A stretch of DNA of 36,064 nt from Rectinema sp003452735. Its GTDB lineage: Bacteria; Spirochaetota; Spirochaetia; Treponematales; Rectinemataceae. The stretch is taken from contig DAOOGR010000010.1 of assembly GCA_035415815.1 (NCBI GenBank), positions 1 through 36,064 of the forward strand. Reading direction: 5' to 3'. This document shows positions 1 through 7,584 of the stretch, in pieces (the first letter of the stretch is position 1; every line of letters starts with the position of its first letter). The position numbers and the translations under genes are program-made. The notes under the pieces are model-generated. The model did no database searches, was not told the DNA's origin, and saw nothing but the letters and a program-made list of their open reading frames with translations.

Positions 1-1424
1 AGCACGGTATAGACTTCCAGCCTTCCTACTAGCATGGTCAGCGAAAGCCAAAGTTTTGCCCACCAGGGGAAAAATCCGTAGTTGAAGGCTGGCCCAACCT
101 TTCCTAGCCCGGGGCCAATGTTACCAAGATTAGCGATAACCGCCGTGATATTAGTCAGCACGTCTACACCGCTAAAGCTAATTACGAACACAGAGAGAAA
201 GAAAAAAGCAAAGTAGAGAAAAACGAGACCGGATATGTCATAGATGACATTCTTTCGCAATGCCTTGTCTCCCATAAAAATAGTGTAGACACCTCGCGGA
301 TTTGCGACATAGCGCATCTCGTTGACAGCCATTTTGAAAAGCACCACGAGGCGAATGACTTTGACTCCACCTCCTGTCGAGCCAGAACACCCGCCGATAA
401 ACATCAATAAGAAAAGAACGGTCTGAGAGAGCTGTGGCCACTGCCCGAAATCTGTGGAAGCAAAACCAGTGGTCGTCAGAATCGAGGATACCTGGAAGGA
501 TGCATGGCGCAGCGAATCTTCTATATTTCTAAATACTCCCGATACTAATAAATCCACCGCGATAACTAGTGATGATATGACAACGATCGCAAAGTAAACC
601 TTAAATTCGGTGTCTCTAAGGACAGCACCTATTCGTCCTTTTAGGAAATGATAGTGCAGTGTAAAATTCATACCTGCAAGGAACATGAAAATCGTAATGA
701 CCCATTGGATGAATCCGCTTTTGTAATAGGCGATGTTCGCATTCTTGGTACCGAAGCCTCCAGTGGCCATGGTGGCAAAACTGTGGCAAATTGCATCGAA
801 GAGAGGCATACCGCCCAAGACTAAAAGGATAATCTCGCAGATTGTGAATCCACAGTAAATCAACCAGAGGGTTTTTGCTGTTTTGGAGATGCGCGGGGCA
901 ATTCTATCCACTTCTGGGCTGGGAGTTTCCGCTTCCATAATTCGGATTGCGCTAAAGCCCAAGCTAGGTAGAATCGCAACCAAAAGGACAACAATTCCCA
1001 TACCGCCGAGCCAGTGCGTTGTCGCTCGCCAGAGCAACAATGGTCGAGGTATTGCTTCGATATCTGTCAATATGCTCGCACCTGTCGTGGTAAAGCCAGA
1101 TACGGTCTCATAGAATGCGTCTATATAAGAAGGGATATATCCGGAGAAGGTAAAAGGAATAGCGCCTAAGGCCGAAGAAAACACCCAGCTAAAGGTTACA
1201 AAGAGAAAACTATCTTTGTTTGTAAGAAAAGGCCTTTCATCATGCCTTGTAATTGTATACATCAGCATAAAAAAGGCCAGACTGATTATGGTCGGTATAA
1301 ATAGCGAGAAACTAACGCGCCAGGACAGGCCTTCGACAATAGAGAAAAGTCCGCAAGCTAAGCTGAAAATAGAGACAATCAAAAGAATGATGGAAAGCAT
1401 TCGGAGAATCGATTTGAAATGCAT
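1..1424 (-). CDS. trkH: TrkH potassium uptake channel subunit (3' end beyond window)
   Basis: Integral membrane subunit that passes K+ into the cell together with the TrkA regulator encoded just upstream. Translating the minus strand from the ATG at 1424 gives MHFKSILRML and a reading frame open to the window edge, about 474 codons, so only the last few residues are missing. It is hydrophobic throughout and shows four pore-loop segments in order: GFTTTGAS, TMATGGFGT, LTTTGFAS and ANLGNIGP, each with the filter glycine typical of the family. The start lies one base after the trkA stop (1426-1428), so translation is probably coupled to trkA. An overlapping ATG at 1429 is in the wrong frame. The four pore loops and the trkA neighbour make TrkH more likely than a second KtrB. 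What follows downstream is outside the window. Confidence 0.93.
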   Translation of the reverse strand, partial: MHFKSILRMLSIILLIVSIFSLACGLFSIVEGLSWRVSFSLFIPTIISLAFFMLMYTITRHDERPFLTNKDSFLFVTFSWVFSSALGAIPFTFSGYIPSYIDAFYETVSGFTTTGASILTDIEAIPRPLLLWRATTHWLGGMGIVVLLVAILPSLGFSAIRIMEAETPSPEVDRIAPRISKTAKTLWLIYCGFTICEIILLVLGGMPLFDAICHSFATMATGGFGTKNANIAYYKSGFIQWVITIFMFLAGMNFTLHYHFLKGRIGAVLRDTEFKVYFAIVVISSLVIAVDLLVSGVFRNIEDSLRHASFQVSSILTTTGFASTDFGQWPQLSQTVLFLLMFIGGCSGSTGGGVKVIRLVVLFKMAVNEMRYVANPRGVYTIFMGDKALRKNVIYDISGLVFLYFAFFFLSVFVISFSGVDVLTNITAVIANLGNIGPGLGKVGPAFNYGFFPWWAKLWLSLTMLVGRLEVYTV

Positions 1425-1425
1425 A

Positions 1426-2838
1426 TCATGCTCCAAAAACGCTTTCTAGCTTGCCTATGTGCTCTTTTTTAATAATTAGGCCCACGAGATCATTTTCGAA
1501 CAGCTTGGTAGAGCCCGTAGGGATATATGTCTTTCCTCCGTGGATAACAAAGGCAATAAGAAATCCTTTTGGAAGATTCATATTGCGTATCTCTACTCCA
1601 AGTTGCTCGAAAGAACTAGTAATCTGAATCTCGATGAGCTCGTATTCATTATGGGGGAAGCTATAGAGCCTTCGGATTTTGGCTTTTCTTACCTTGTCGA
1701 GTATTGCGCCCGACATAACTGTTTTTTCGTTGACGACTATGTTTATATCGAGCAAATAGAGAAGAGGGCTGTAGAGATCATTTGTTACGAGCGCCAGGCT
1801 GCGCCTTGCCCCTGCATCTTGGGCTAGAAGAGCACTTAGAATATTAATGCTCTGCTCCGATGTAAGGCATAGAACAATATCGGCACTTCCGATGTTTTCT
1901 TCCTTTATTAGATATTCATCGCTCAACTGATGGTTTATGGCTTCTATATCCGGAAAAGTGGCCGAGAGAGTCTTTAAGGTTTCTCGATTGTCATAGATTA
2001 CCTTGATTTTTGGATTTCCAAGCAAGGAGAGGGCGCCTTTATCGTGTCCTTTATTGCGCTGGGAACCGGCAGAAGCAGAGAGCTGCCTCATTCCGAGCTC
2101 TTTCAGTAATAGAGTAGTAACAGTGCCTGCACCAAGGATAACTATAGAGCTGAATTTTCTCAAGGTGTCTTTGCATGGGCCAAAGAGCTTGTCGAGGATA
2201 GATGGCTCGCCGAGAATATAGGCCGCATCTTCTTCTTCGAAAACGAAATCGCCGTTTGGAACTGTCAATTCTTCTTCGCGCAGCACGGCTGGCACCATAA
2301 AATCTTGCCCAATGCGAGCACGGATGTCGGCCAGCGATTCGTGGACAAATCTTGGCTCTTTCTTGCATAGAATTCGTCTGAGTTGGATTCCCGCTTCCTT
2401 TACGTCGATGATTTCGGGCGACATACCGCGGAAAATTATGCGGGCAATGCTTTCGGCGGTTTCGGCCTCGGGGTTAATGATATAATCGACGCCCAGGATT
2501 TTCTTTCCAGTATTCTTAAAGGACGCAAAGTATGGATTGCGCGCTCGAGCAATGGTTTGTACGTTTTTGAAGTTTTCGGCGACGAATCCGCAGGAGACTA
2601 TATTGGTCTCGTCGCTGCCAGTGCAGGCGATAAACCAGTCTGCATCCGCTACGCCTGCGGCCTTAAGCGTTTCGATGTTTTCGCCATCGCCTTCTTCGAC
2701 GATACAGTCCAGTTCGTTGGCGATGGATCTCGCTGTATTCGAATTTTTTTCTATGATAACGACATCTTTGTTTTCTGCTATGAGCTCGCTGGCTATAAGA
2801 GAGCCGAGCAAGCCAGCGCCCAGAATTACTATTTTCAT
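1426..2838 (-). CDS. trkA: TrkA, NAD-binding regulator of potassium uptake
   Basis: Cytoplasmic regulator of TrkH. The 470-residue protein is a tandem duplication like E. coli TrkA: an N-terminal Rossmann/RCK half starting MKIVILGAGLLGS, with the acidic end of strand 2 at VIIEKN, and a second half with GAGTVTTLLL. I chose the ATG at 2838 because the nucleotide-binding strand begins there; a longer frame reaches 3003 but its first 55 residues are not TrkA-like and cross the promoter region. No Shine-Dalgarno precedes 2838. Instead a good promoter ends about 8 bases upstream, so the mRNA may be leaderless. It is first in a two-gene operon with trkH and divergent from ktrB. Confidence 0.93.
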   Translation of the reverse strand: MKIVILGAGLLGSLIASELIAENKDVVIIEKNSNTARSIANELDCIVEEGDGENIETLKAAGVADADWFIACTGSDETNIVSCGFVAENFKNVQTIARARNPYFASFKNTGKKILGVDYIINPEAETAESIARIIFRGMSPEIIDVKEAGIQLRRILCKKEPRFVHESLADIRARIGQDFMVPAVLREEELTVPNGDFVFEEEDAAYILGEPSILDKLFGPCKDTLRKFSSIVILGAGTVTTLLLKELGMRQLSASAGSQRNKGHDKGALSLLGNPKIKVIYDNRETLKTLSATFPDIEAINHQLSDEYLIKEENIGSADIVLCLTSEQSINILSALLAQDAGARRSLALVTNDLYSPLLYLLDINIVVNEKTVMSGAILDKVRKAKIRRLYSFPHNEYELIEIQITSSFEQLGVEIRNMNLPKGFLIAFVIHGGKTYIPTGSTKLFENDLVGLIIKKEHIGKLESVFGA

Positions 2839-2845
2839 CGATAGA

Positions 2846-2875
2846 AGTATATGCGAGCGAGCGCTATTCTGACAA
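2846..2875 (-). promoter_or_regulatory. Candidate sigma-70 promoter of trkA-trkH
   Basis: Read on the minus strand: -35 TTGTCA (2870-2875), 18-base spacer, -10 TATACT (2846-2851); each hexamer matches consensus at 5 of 6. Transcription would be expected to start near 2837-2840, on or next to the trkA ATG at 2838. Not experimentally supported. Confidence 0.55.
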
Positions 2876-2992
2876 TGACATGGCTCTGACGATGATGAGC
2901 CTCGCAGTGGCGCGCCCCATAGATAGGCGTTCCTATATTGTGTGCCCTCTAAAACGAAAGCACCGACAAATAGGCGCCTCGACGTTGGTATA

Positions 2993-3021
2993 TTGAGCCT
3001 CATCTTTATTTTGCCTACTAT
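2993..3021 (+). promoter_or_regulatory. Candidate promoter of ktrB-ktrA
   Basis: -35 TTGAGC (2993-2998), 17-base spacer, -10 TACTAT (3016-3021), 30 bases before the ktrB start. The 212-base divergent spacer also holds a 10-base direct repeat, CTATATTGTG, at 2933-2942 and 3018-3027, the second copy overlapping this -10. I saw no convincing riboswitch in the spacer. Confidence 0.4.
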
Positions 3022-3050
3022 ATTGTGACAGACTGTGACAGGAGCCTCAG

Positions 3051-4370
3051 TTGAGCAGCCGCATAGGGAAAGAAAAACTGATTCCTCTCTTATATTTTTT
3101 GGGCACTATTCTAGCTGGAAGCCTTCTTTTGGTCTTGCCTATATCGAGCAAGGAGGGCAGCCTCTCATATCTGGATGCTCTTTTCGAAGCGACCAGCGCG
3201 GTCTGCGTTACCGGCCTAGCCGTAATAGATACGACGAAGCTTTCGCGCTTTGGCCAAACGGTTATCATTCTCTTGATTCAGCTAGGGGGCTTGGGGATTG
3301 TTACATTTTCTACCTTGTATATTTTTATGCCCAGGCGAAGGGTGTCGGTAACAACTCATGGTATGATAAGGGATTATACTCTTTCCTCGGTGGAATATCG
3401 CACGCGTAGAACGATACGGGAGATCGTTGGATGGACTTTTGGTTTTGAGCTTATAGCTTCGCTTGTAATATGGCCTACGCTGGCTAGGAATGGATACTCT
3501 TTTTATGACGCTATTTTTCATTCTATATCGGCGTTCTGCAATGCTGGATTTTCGACTTTACAATCGGGCATGGAGAGTTTTCGCGATAATGTTATCTTGA
3601 ATGTGGTTACAATGCTTCTCATAGTCTTTGGAGGGATAGGTTTTATAGTCCTTCAGGATATGGCGCGATTTTTTAAGAAAGAGAAACGACATCTTTCCTA
3701 TCATTCTTTGGTTGTCTTACGAACGACGTCCGCGCTTATAGTGCTGGGGGCGATCGTCTTCTATTTACTGGAGCATAATCACGCATATAAGGAAATGAGC
3801 CAGGGTTCGAAGATTATGGCGGCCTTTTTTCAATCCATAACTTCGAGAACATGCGGTTTCGATACCGTGCCGCAGGCGAATCTCTCGGGTTCGAGCCAGC
3901 TTGCAACAATAATCCTTATGTTCATAGGTGCTTCGCCTGGCTCGACCGGCGGAGGTATTAAAACTGTAACGCTGTATATATTGATTCTTGTAGCCTTTAG
4001 GATGAGAGAAGGGGGAGATACGATTATCGACAGATATAGAACCGTGACTCCCAATACCGTATTCAAGGCAATTACGGCGCTTGTGAGGGGCGCTATTATA
4101 GTTTTGTTTGCAACTGCCATTCTTCTTGTCGCCGAAAGAGCGAGTGGTCACACCATAGGGCTCGAGACTGCTGTTTTTGAGTGCGTCTCCGCATTTGGAA
4201 CCGTTGGTCTATCCATAGGCATAACTCCATACCTTACGGCTGTTTCAAAGCTTGTACTCATTGCGGCGATGTTTATGGGTAGGGCTGGCTTATTTGTGCT
4301 CGCAATTCCACCTTCTAAATATTCGCCGGAGCCTTTTGCCAAATATCCTAGGGCAGATGTGCTGTTATGA
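3051..4370 (+). CDS. ktrB: KtrB-type potassium transporter membrane subunit
   Basis: Membrane subunit of a Ktr potassium uptake system, 439 residues. Hydrophobic segments alternate with four pore loops carrying the expected glycines: AVCVTGLAV (around residue 55), AFCNAGFSTL, SRTCGFDTV and AFGTVGLSIG. The TRTCGF-like third loop is characteristic of KtrB/NtpJ rather than TrkH. The start is TTG at 3051, with AGGAG about 6 bases upstream; no ATG fits better. ktrA follows after 26 bases with its own ribosome site, so the two form an operon. Ktr systems are often sodium dependent, which cannot be read here. Divergent from trkA-trkH, so this strain carries two distinct K+ uptake routes side by side. 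Confidence 0.93.
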   Translation: MSSRIGKEKLIPLLYFLGTILAGSLLLVLPISSKEGSLSYLDALFEATSAVCVTGLAVIDTTKLSRFGQTVIILLIQLGGLGIVTFSTLYIFMPRRRVSVTTHGMIRDYTLSSVEYRTRRTIREIVGWTFGFELIASLVIWPTLARNGYSFYDAIFHSISAFCNAGFSTLQSGMESFRDNVILNVVTMLLIVFGGIGFIVLQDMARFFKKEKRHLSYHSLVVLRTTSALIVLGAIVFYLLEHNHAYKEMSQGSKIMAAFFQSITSRTCGFDTVPQANLSGSSQLATIILMFIGASPGSTGGGIKTVTLYILILVAFRMREGGDTIIDRYRTVTPNTVFKAITALVRGAIIVLFATAILLVAERASGHTIGLETAVFECVSAFGTVGLSIGITPYLTAVSKLVLIAAMFMGRAGLFVLAIPPSKYSPEPFAKYPRADVLL

Positions 4371-4396
4371 TTTGCTGTTTTTAAGGAAGGTATAAT

Positions 4397-5164
4397 ATGA
4401 AACACTTTGCATTTATTGGTCTCGGACCATTTGCGATGTCTATGCTGGAGCGGATTTCGGTAATCAGCGACCAGATTATTGCCGCAGACGAGAATCCAGA
4501 TCGTATCGAGCATGTCAAAGAGATGGTGTCGGTGGCTTTTACCATGAATCTGCTCGACGAAGAGGCATTCGAAAGGGTATTCCACGAGCCGGTGGATGTA
4601 GCGATCGTCGATATAGAATCGAGCGGCCCCGAGCTCTTGCTGGTGACTTTTAGGCTCAAGAAATTGGGTGTGCCCGAAATCATCGTAAAATCGAATTCTG
4701 AGGAATATGAAGAGCTTTTGCGGCTAGTTGGGGCGACCCGTGTAGTAAACTCGGACAGAGAAGCTGCCTTAAGAGTAACTCCGCTTGTACTTTCCGCTTC
4801 TCTTACAAACTTTATGCCCATAAGCGGGGACCTTGTTCTGGCGGAAGTGATAGCTCCCGATTTCGTGGTGGGAAAGAGCGTCATCGAAGGCGATCTACGC
4901 AATACGCGCCATATCAATGTTATCGCTGTAAAATATGCTTCGGAGATGGATTCCTCAGGAACTCACAAAGGAGTTTTTCATAATCTCGATACAAAGTATC
5001 GCTTTAAGAGTGGAGACGTGCTCCTTGTAACGGGTAAAGAGAGCGATGTTTTCGAGTTTTCGGGTATTCCAGAGACGATAGAACGTGAAAAAGAAGCGAC
5101 AAAAATGACAAGCTTCTTAAAAACCATGTTTAACCGCAAGAAAAAAGACATTGCAAATAAATAG
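4397..5164 (+). CDS. ktrA: KtrA-type RCK regulator of potassium uptake
   Basis: Cytoplasmic gating ring subunit partnering KtrB, 255 residues. An N-terminal Rossmann RCK_N domain (about 1-135) begins MKHFAFIGLGPFA, with Asp31 at the end of strand 2 (AADEN), followed by a C-terminal RCK_C domain (about 140-225, ending in GDVLLVTG). The dinucleotide loop reads GLGPFA at residues 8-13, so the last Gly of GxGxxG is Ala. After the RCK_C domain comes a basic tail of about 30 residues ending NRKKKDIANK, longer than in most KtrA proteins. ATG at 4397 follows an AAGGAAGG ribosome site. Cognate ligands in the family are ATP/ADP and c-di-AMP; which applies here is unknown. Confidence 0.9.
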   Translation: MKHFAFIGLGPFAMSMLERISVISDQIIAADENPDRIEHVKEMVSVAFTMNLLDEEAFERVFHEPVDVAIVDIESSGPELLLVTFRLKKLGVPEIIVKSNSEEYEELLRLVGATRVVNSDREAALRVTPLVLSASLTNFMPISGDLVLAEVIAPDFVVGKSVIEGDLRNTRHINVIAVKYASEMDSSGTHKGVFHNLDTKYRFKSGDVLLVTGKESDVFEFSGIPETIEREKEATKMTSFLKTMFNRKKKDIANK

Positions 5165-5272
5165 CGGCCTTTGGCATTGCTGGAGGGCGGTTGTACGACA
5201 ATTTAGTGCAAAGATAGCTAGACAACATATCTTCGAGCGCAGTAATCCACATCACGGTGACTGGAGAGCTCG

Positions 5273-5301
5273 TTGATTCCATTTTCTCGAACCATTACAA
5301 T
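5273..5301 (+). promoter_or_regulatory. Candidate promoter of the alpha-oxoamine synthase gene
   Basis: -35 TTGATT (5273-5278), 17-base spacer, -10 TACAAT (5296-5301). It lies in the 242-base gap after ktrA and leaves a leader of about 100 bases. In the leader is a small inverted repeat, CAGGCT with AGCCTG, around 5315-5335. Nothing else in the gap looks coding. Confidence 0.5.
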
Positions 5302-5406
5302 AAAGAAGCGGCTCAGGCTTGATATACAGCCTGTGCGCTCCGGCGGCAAATTGTCGTCCGGCAAACTGCGTTGCAGAAAGTATCTGCGCGCGCAATGGAG
5401 GTCCCT

Positions 5407-6585
5407 ATGGACATTTTTCAAAAGTGCTTTGATTTCGATCTCGACAGGCAAGCCATGGAAAAAGGGATATATCCTTATTTCCAGCCGCTTGATGGGCTCG
5501 AGGGAACCGAGGCTGTCTTTAATGGTCGCAAGCTGATCATGATCGGTTCCAACAATTATCTTGGCCTGACTATGCATCCAAAGGTCAAGGAAGCCGCTCG
5601 CAAGGGTCTGGAAGAATATGGTCCTTCCTGTACCGGAAGCCGTTTTCTCAATGGTACTCTCAAACTTCACAATGAGCTCGAAGAGCGCCTCGCCGCTTTT
5701 GTCGGGAAAGATGCGGCACTGGTTTTTTCTACTGGCATGCAGACCAACCTTGGGGCGATTTCATCGCTGGTGGATCGCAACGATATCGTCATCGCAGATA
5801 AAGACGATCATGCCTCTATAGTGGATGGCTGTAGGCTCAGCATGGGAGAAATGAAGCGCTACATACATGCCGACTTAGACCATCTCGAACGAATTTTACA
5901 AAAAGTTCCTAGCGAATCAGGAGCAATGGTCATTGTAGATGGTGTTTTCTCCATGGGAGGAGATATTGCGGATTTGCCGGGTCTAGTAAAACTCTGCGAA
6001 AAATATGGAGCGCGGCTCTATGTAGACGATGCACATTCCATTGGAGTTCTGGGCGATGGACACGGTACGGCTTGGCATTTTGGTCTTACCGATAAAGTCG
6101 ATATCATAATGGGCACCTTTTCGAAGAGCTTTGCATCGCTAGGTGGATTCGTGGCTGGTCATAGAGATGTAATAAACTACATAAAGCATACAGCCCGCTC
6201 TTTTATGTTTTCCGCGTCCTTGCCTGCACCCAATGCCATGGCGGCTCTTGCCGCTCTCGATATCATGGAGACAGAACCTGAGCATGTACAACGCCTTTGG
6301 GACAATGCCAATTTTATGATGAAAGGCTTCCGGGAGCTCGGTTTCAATATCGGAAAAACTCAGACGCCAATTATCCCCGTAATTATCGGTGAGGATGAAG
6401 TATGCTTCCGTTTTTGGAAGGAGCTCTTCGATAATGGGCTATATACCAATCCTGTAATAAGCCCAGCTGTACCGGAAGGAATGGCATTATTGCGTACTTC
6501 CTATATGGCGACTCATACTAAAGATCAACTGCAGCGCGCGCTCGATATTTTTGAGAAAGCCGGCAAGAAGTTCGGTATTATTTAG
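5407..6585 (+). CDS. PLP-dependent alpha-oxoamine synthase (serine palmitoyltransferase/KBL-like)
   Basis: Fold-type I PLP enzyme that condenses an amino acid with an acyl-CoA and releases CO2. 392 residues from the ATG at 5407, which has GGAGGT four bases upstream; the frame extends 12 codons further back without a ribosome site. Visible hallmarks: GSNNYLGLT near the N-terminus, FSTGMQTN (cofactor loop), DDHASIVDG, the PLP-phosphate pair in VDDAHSIG, and the Schiff-base lysine Lys240 in GTFSKSFASLGGF. The FSKSFAS form resembles bacterial serine palmitoyltransferases and their relatives more than BioF or glycine acetyltransferase, which usually have GKALG there. No biotin, threonine dehydrogenase or sphingolipid gene is adjacent, so the substrate is open. 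Convergent with radC, 34 bases away. Confidence 0.88.
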   Translation: MDIFQKCFDFDLDRQAMEKGIYPYFQPLDGLEGTEAVFNGRKLIMIGSNNYLGLTMHPKVKEAARKGLEEYGPSCTGSRFLNGTLKLHNELEERLAAFVGKDAALVFSTGMQTNLGAISSLVDRNDIVIADKDDHASIVDGCRLSMGEMKRYIHADLDHLERILQKVPSESGAMVIVDGVFSMGGDIADLPGLVKLCEKYGARLYVDDAHSIGVLGDGHGTAWHFGLTDKVDIIMGTFSKSFASLGGFVAGHRDVINYIKHTARSFMFSASLPAPNAMAALAALDIMETEPEHVQRLWDNANFMMKGFRELGFNIGKTQTPIIPVIIGEDEVCFRFWKELFDNGLYTNPVISPAVPEGMALLRTSYMATHTKDQLQRALDIFEKAGKKFGII

Positions 6586-6619
6586 GCAATGAGATAAGAA
6601 ACTCCACTTGCTGGGTCGC

Positions 6620-7327
6620 CTAATCTCCTTTGGCTGTCACTATGAGTCCATGTTCCATAAAACTGAAATAGCCAGACTCGGAGAAAATGAGATGATCCAG
6701 CATGGGTATGCCTAGGATATCGCCTGATTGCCGAAGTCGTTTGGTTATATCTACATCTTCGTCCGAAGGCTCCAGATTTCCACTTGGATGATTGTGCGCC
6801 ACGATTATGGCGCAGGCTCTATCTGTAATGGGATCTGCAAAGACTTCGCGCGGGTGCACTACGGTTTTATTGATAAGGCCCTTGGTTACCTCGCGAATAG
6901 CATTGACTTCGTGTCCACCATTTAACGATATAACAATGAAATGCTCTTGTCTTATATCCGCAAAATGGATTAGGAGAGGGTAGGCATCTTTGGGCATTCC
7001 TATGCGCGTGCCGCGAGTCGAAAAAATCCGTCTACCAAGCTCCAATGCTGCAGCCACGGCGCAACTCTTTGCTTCTCCCATTCCAGATATAAGCATAAGT
7101 TCATCGAGATCGCATGAATCGCTGTTTTTCGTGATCTGGTTCAGCACCTCTTTGGCAAGCCTGCGAACAGGCTTGCCGGGAACTCCAGAACCCAGAATTG
7201 CCACCACAAGGTCGAGGTTAGATATCGAGCCGCTGCCGAACCTCAGCATTCTCTCTCTTATGTCGAGAGATGGGGTATTAGGTTCTATTTTAAGTTCTGC
7301 TTTTTCATATGCTTGCCATTCAGTCAT
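6620..7327 (-). CDS. radC: RadC family (UPF0758) JAB/MPN-domain protein
   Basis: 235-residue RadC-family protein. It has an N-terminal helix-hairpin-helix-like part (LISGMGEAKSCAVAAALELG, residues 79-98) and a C-terminal JAB1/MPN+ metalloprotease-like domain with the zinc motif HNHPSGNLEPSDED: His178, His180, Ser188 and Asp191. The function remains unsettled; the original DNA-repair assignment in E. coli was later withdrawn, and relatives occur on mobile elements as anti-restriction-like genes. The start ATG (7325-7327, minus) follows TAGGAGA. It lies divergent from the rubrerythrin operon across a 257-base spacer and convergent with the oxoamine synthase. It looks complete and ordinary for the family. 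Confidence 0.92.
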   Translation of the reverse strand: MTEWQAYEKAELKIEPNTPSLDIRERMLRFGSGSISNLDLVVAILGSGVPGKPVRRLAKEVLNQITKNSDSCDLDELMLISGMGEAKSCAVAAALELGRRIFSTRGTRIGMPKDAYPLLIHFADIRQEHFIVISLNGGHEVNAIREVTKGLINKTVVHPREVFADPITDRACAIIVAHNHPSGNLEPSDEDVDITKRLRQSGDILGIPMLDHLIFSESGYFSFMEHGLIVTAKGD

Positions 7328-7351
7328 TGTGTCTCCTAATGATTATGACGC

Positions 7352-7370
7352 ATCGAGAGTGGTTCTCGAT
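7352..7370. promoter_or_regulatory. Perfect 7-bp inverted repeat in radC/rubrerythrin spacer
   Basis: ATCGAGA (7352-7358) and TCTCGAT (7364-7370) are exact reverse complements around a 5-base loop. It lies 25 bases upstream of the radC start, so it could be an operator or an RNA hairpin in a radC leader. No T-tract follows on either strand. Confidence 0.4.
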
Positions 7371-7479
7371 TCAATATATTTCGGTTCAATTAGCATTTAG
7401 ATAGAGCTTAAGGAGCACTATAGAGCAGCATGCACATAAGAATCCGCAGAGAGCATCATCAGTAGATTGATGGGGCACA

Positions 7480-7489
7480 ACAAATTTGT
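7480..7489. promoter_or_regulatory. 10-bp palindrome upstream of the rubrerythrin promoter
   Basis: ACAAATTTGT is a perfect palindrome ending 12 bases before the -35 hexamer at 7502. The position suits a regulator site for the oxygen-defence operon, but it does not match a classic PerR or Fur box. Ten-base AT-rich palindromes also occur by chance. Confidence 0.25.
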
Positions 7490-7501
7490 GTGATCGAGCA
7501 T

Positions 7502-7530
7502 TTGCGTTTCAAGGCCAGCTAGAATATAAT
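7502..7530 (+). promoter_or_regulatory. Promoter of rubrerythrin-desulfoferrodoxin-rubredoxin operon
   Basis: -35 TTGCGT (7502-7507), 17-base spacer and a perfect TATAAT -10 (7525-7530). The predicted start near 7537 gives a leader of about 48 bases before the ribosome site. It is the only good promoter before the three genes, which end at a strong terminator. Confidence 0.7.
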
Positions 7531-7584
7531 CAAAAAAGGTATTTGGTTTTTTTGTTAAATCTCAAGTCTCGAGAGGAGGATATG

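Noticed and set aside
1540..2844. Plus-strand frames opposite trkA (95 to 153 codons)
   Set aside because: They mirror the TrkA codons, lack ribosome sites and show no recognisable domains; the minus-strand frame is clearly TrkA.
2839..3050. Riboswitch (for example a c-di-AMP ydaO type) between trkA and ktrB
   Set aside because: The 212-base spacer must hold two divergent promoters, and I see neither conserved riboswitch motifs nor a terminator stem; the trkA leader may be absent.
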